The notes under the pieces: model-generated
What the model was told of the DNA's origin: nothing
Databases searched by the model: none
What the model saw: only the letters and a program-made list of their open reading frames with translations
Made by a program: the position numbers and the translations under genes
Assembly: GCA_965153455.1 (NCBI GenBank)
Contig: OZ234503.1
Span: 2,728,001-2,792,000 of the forward strand
From: Sphagnum compactum
Lineage: Eukaryota > Bryophyta > Sphagnopsida > Sphagnales
DNA length: 64,000 bases
Reading direction: 5' to 3'
Shown here: in pieces, positions 61,727-64,000 of the stretch
Layout of the letters: each line of letters begins with the position of its first letter
Position numbering within the stretch: the first letter of the stretch is position 1

Positions 61727-62473
61727 TTCCCTGATGTGTTATGTCAGCAAATCAAAATGCTGAATTTGTAGTTTCTACAATTGCATAGCAGACACACGTC
61801 ATTTCTAAAACTCACATATTCATGTGTATTGTTCAATGTGAAACAAGTAGAGGTGTTGGGTCAGAAAAGATGTGCTCCAGATGCCCAAATTGCACTCAAA
61901 ACAGAGGTAGTGTAATGATGTTGTAGCATTGAAACCATGTGTGAAGCAACACCACATTTATCCTTTCACATTATCAAAGGATGCTCCTTGTAGGTTGCAA
62001 TGAGAACAAATGCAGAAAAACTCATGATAAAAAACCAGCAATTGGGTGGGAAGCTCATCATCGTTTAGCTTTAATGACCTGACTTTTTTGCCAGGAAGTG
62101 TATGTACTCATTCCCAGTTCATCTGGAAGGGAATTTATACAAAACCACTTTGCTTTTTGGGGACCAAGCACACCCACAGACACAAAACAAATAAATCCTC
62201 TCAGCGGACTTCCAAATGTGAACCAACACATGTTTATTGAACTTGGTTCGTGTGCAAGTTAAAGAGAATTCAAGAACCACTTTTTACTGTACACCATTTG
62301 TACCACCCAGATGGTACTCACCTCCTGGTGTGCCAGTAACGAAGACAACAAGGGCATTGTTGAATACATTACTGAAATCCTCGAAATTGATGAGAGTGAT
62401 TGGCATGCCGCACCGTGATTGCTCTATAATCTATATTTTTGAACTGGACTTTGAGTAAGTGTGGCAATCTTCA

Positions 62474-62660
62474 CAAACTGGTTACAAAACGCACAGAATC
62501 AAAAATTGAATATGGCTCTTAAGAGCTCAAAATGGGTGATTGCTAAGGTCTGCTTGGGGAATTGCGCCTGTAGCAATGGATACCTTGTTAATAGGTCTCG
62601 ACAATGCTGAATTGCGTCAACGAGTCCGTCGATAGTTTGAAAATGGGCAGCATTCGTGTT
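62474..62660 (-). other. Short open stretch with protein-like composition
   Basis: On the minus strand 62 codons between two TGA stops include TIDGLVDAIQHCRDLLTRYP and FELLRAIFNFDSV, which read like amphipathic helices. The upstream TGA is present in both segmental copies. It may be an internal exon of the coiled-coil gene, or chance. Confidence 0.25.
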
Positions 62661-62759
62661 TCATTCGTCAATGCAGGAATCTGCAAACCTGGCAAAATCT
62701 GGAGGAGACATACGTAAGTATGTAGATGCTCATCGCACAGCCGATGACCACCTCCTTTT

Positions 62760-63415
62760 CTAGAAGAGGTTGCTCGAACTCTTCGCACTGAGTTGTCTTC
62801 GTAGACACCATTGGAAGAGTTCGTCGACTGTGCCAAGAAGAAATGGCGTACCCCAAATGATGGAATCTGATTCCGCACAAGTTTCCCGATAAAGTTGCCA
62901 AGTTTCCAAGTTTTTGATCTGGCCTTCCAAGCTTTTATTCTCGCCTTCCAAGTTTTTGATCTGGCCTTCCAAGCATTTATTCTCGCCTTCCAAGTTTTTG
63001 ATCTGGCCTTTCAAGTTTTTGATCTGGCCTTCCAAGCTTTTATTCTCGCCTTCCAAGTTTTTGATCTGGCATTTCAAGTTTTCGATCTGGCCTTCCAAGC
63101 TTTTATTCTCGCCTTCCAAGTTTTTGATCTGGCATTTCAAGTTTTTGATCTGGCCTTCCAAGCTTTTATTCTCGCCTTCCAAGTTTTTGATCTGGCCTTC
63201 CAAGCTTTTATTCTGGCTTTCCAATTTTTTGGTCTGACCTTCCAAGCTTTATTCTGGCCTTCCAAGCTTTTGATATGGCCTCCTAAGCTTTTGATCTGGC
63301 CATCCAAGCTTTTAATTTCGCCTTCCAAGCTTTTGCTCTCACGCTCCCAAGCATGCATGCATCTTTCAAGAACAACAATCTGTGACCGGAGATCTTCATC
63401 GCCATCGGTAGCCAT
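62760..63415 (-). pseudogene. Heptad-repeat coiled-coil protein gene, frameshifted
   Basis: The likely start ATG is at 63413-63415 (MATDGDEDLRSQIVVLERCM). The protein then runs into tandem heptads of the form LEGQIKN / LEGENKS, with Leu and Ile at coiled-coil core positions, encoded by 21- and 42-bp repeats. Near 63248 one base is missing from a short T-run (AAGCTTTATT where other units have AAGCTTTTATT), which breaks the frame. The second frame continues through about 16 more heptads to a non-repeat tail (TWQLYRETCAESDS.. VDELFQWCLRR) and stops at 62760. Without the shift the product would be about 218 residues. A plus-strand frame of 202 codons over the same repeats is a by-product of the 3-divisible unit. 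Function unknown. Confidence 0.5.
62901..63345. repeat. 21/42-bp coding minisatellite
   Basis: About twenty 21-bp units alternate between plus-strand CTTCCAAGCTTTTATTCTCG and CTTCCAAGTTTTTGATCTGG types, forming 42-bp higher-order units. The matching site in copy A (about 59385-59430) has only two or three units. Confidence 0.92.
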
Positions 63416-63509
63416 GGGTCCACACAAGGTGAAATTGCACCACAAAGCTCACCGCACTCAAAGTTGCAAAATCCTCCTTCTAGAAATCACAGTTTACTCA
63501 TAGAAACAA

Positions 63510-63680
63510 CATCTAGTGCATCGTCATGTATGAGTGATGCCAAAGAAAAACAAAATCTAGCGCATCATGTGTGAGCGATACCAAAGAAAAAAAAACAAAT
63601 ATGACGCTTCATGTGTGAGCGATAGTAAAGAAAAATAAAAAAATATGACGCTTCATGTGTGAGCGATGCTAAAAGAAAAT
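63510..63680. repeat. ~38-bp minisatellite upstream of the coiled-coil gene
   Basis: About four units of GCATCATGTGTGAGCGAT followed by A-rich spacer. A matching shorter array is in copy A at about 59670-59790, there containing a (TA)n run. It lies just 5' of the minus-strand coiled-coil start codon, in promoter or leader position. Confidence 0.8.
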
Positions 63681-63780
63681 CAAAAAACAACACAACATAC
63701 ACATGGAGACACACGCACGGAAGAGACAGAGAGAGCAAGCGGAGGTGCTCGTTCGACAACGAGAGCCAAAAAAGTGGCGT

Positions 63781-64000
63781 TTTACAAAGTGCAAAAATCA
63801 AAGCTTTTTATCCTGATTTTTTTCTTCACGTGTGTTAATTTTGTGGCCTTGGGGTGTACGTTAAGTACGTCCCACCGGCCTCAATTTTCATTGTGTGAAA
63901 ATTCAAATATTTTTGTTGCAAATTCAACATCACCAAAATTTGAGAAAGAATTCCCAAATTATTGTTTTTAAATCTTTAAAAATAACCAGATTTCCATAAA
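63781..64000. other. Right edge of window
   Basis: AT-rich sequence beyond the segmental copy. No feature seen. Confidence 0.5.

Larger units (their letters stand above)
61051..63780. repeat. Segmental duplication, better-preserved copy (B)
   Basis: Direct counterpart of 53271-59880, with more balanced composition and fewer interruptions. It contains the frameshifted coiled-coil gene, a candidate small three-exon gene and a ~38-bp minisatellite (63510-63680). The two copies share non-coding parts as well, so the unit was copied at DNA level. Confidence 0.85.

Noticed and set aside
55428-62458. Similar plus-strand frames at 55428-55664 and 62237-62458 ending IFEMDFE / IFELDFE
   Set aside because: They are shared because the DNA is duplicated; between them the frame shifts relative to the alignment, so coding conservation is not shown.
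62895-63503. 202-codon plus-strand frame of repeated VFDLAFQAFILAFQ
   Set aside because: It is the antisense reading of the heptad repeat; its composition is a hydrophobic artefact and it has no conserved start in copy A.
1-64000. CRISPR array, bacterial operons, complete tRNA or rRNA genes
   Set aside because: Tandem arrays here lack spacers between identical repeats, genes have spliceosomal introns, and no cloverleaf or rRNA core was found.
1-64000. LTR retrotransposons or viral insertions
   Set aside because: No long terminal repeat pair, primer-binding site, reverse transcriptase, integrase or capsid motif was recognised; this is a visual reading and very old copies could be missed.

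Overview
This window is nuclear DNA of a land plant: AT-rich, gene-poor and dominated by intergenic sequence and dispersed repeats. The plant assignment rests on a GH28 polygalacturonase-like gene with seven spliced exons, a large DUF688-type protein, CACTA/Tnp2 transposon remnants, telo-box (AAACCCTA) clusters and an insertion of mitochondrial DNA. That insertion carries the 3' end of a group II intron abutting the start of the atp9 reading frame. Angiosperm atp9 has no intron at this site, while seed-free plants (mosses, hornworts and others) have introns in atp9. I therefore lean towards a seed-free plant (fern, lycophyte or bryophyte), but this is inference.

Layout. 1-5.0 kb: AT-rich spacer with one CACTA-type MITE (917-1051), then a more GC-balanced stretch without a recognisable gene. 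5.0-5.5 kb: three tandem copies of a ~155-bp unit. 5.8-9.8 kb (minus): the polygalacturonase-like gene, with clean GT..AG junctions and matching phases throughout. 9.9-12.1 kb: its upstream region, with simple repeats, a TGACGTCA site, a diverged ATCATC-rich tandem array and a GC-rich 70-bp duplication. 12-28 kb: almost gene-free AT-rich DNA with a mitochondrial insertion at 16.2-16.8 kb. 29.2-32.6 kb (minus): a 1133-codon DUF688 gene, flanked 3' by a ~33-bp minisatellite and 5' by a duplicated CT/GA-rich leader. 33.6-43 kb: spacer rich in microsatellites, telo-box repeats, tandem arrays and a pair of perfect hairpins. 43-50 kb: three more CACTA MITEs and a decayed Tnp2 transposase. 53-64 kb: two direct copies of a segment, one old and interrupted (53.3-59.9 kb) and one better preserved (61.05-63.8 kb). 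The better copy holds a frameshifted heptad-repeat coiled-coil gene and a possible small three-exon gene, both on the minus strand.

The two confident genes are unrelated in function: one is a secreted or membrane-anchored cell-wall pectinase-like protein, the other a plant-specific Ser-rich protein of unknown role. The rest of the window is mainly a record of transposition, organelle DNA transfer, tandem expansion and segmental duplication. The strongest leads are the CACTA MITE family with intact 3-bp target duplications beside a Tnp2 relic, the atp9 intron insertion, the duplicated coiled-coil segment, and the altered catalytic residues of the polygalacturonase-like protein.
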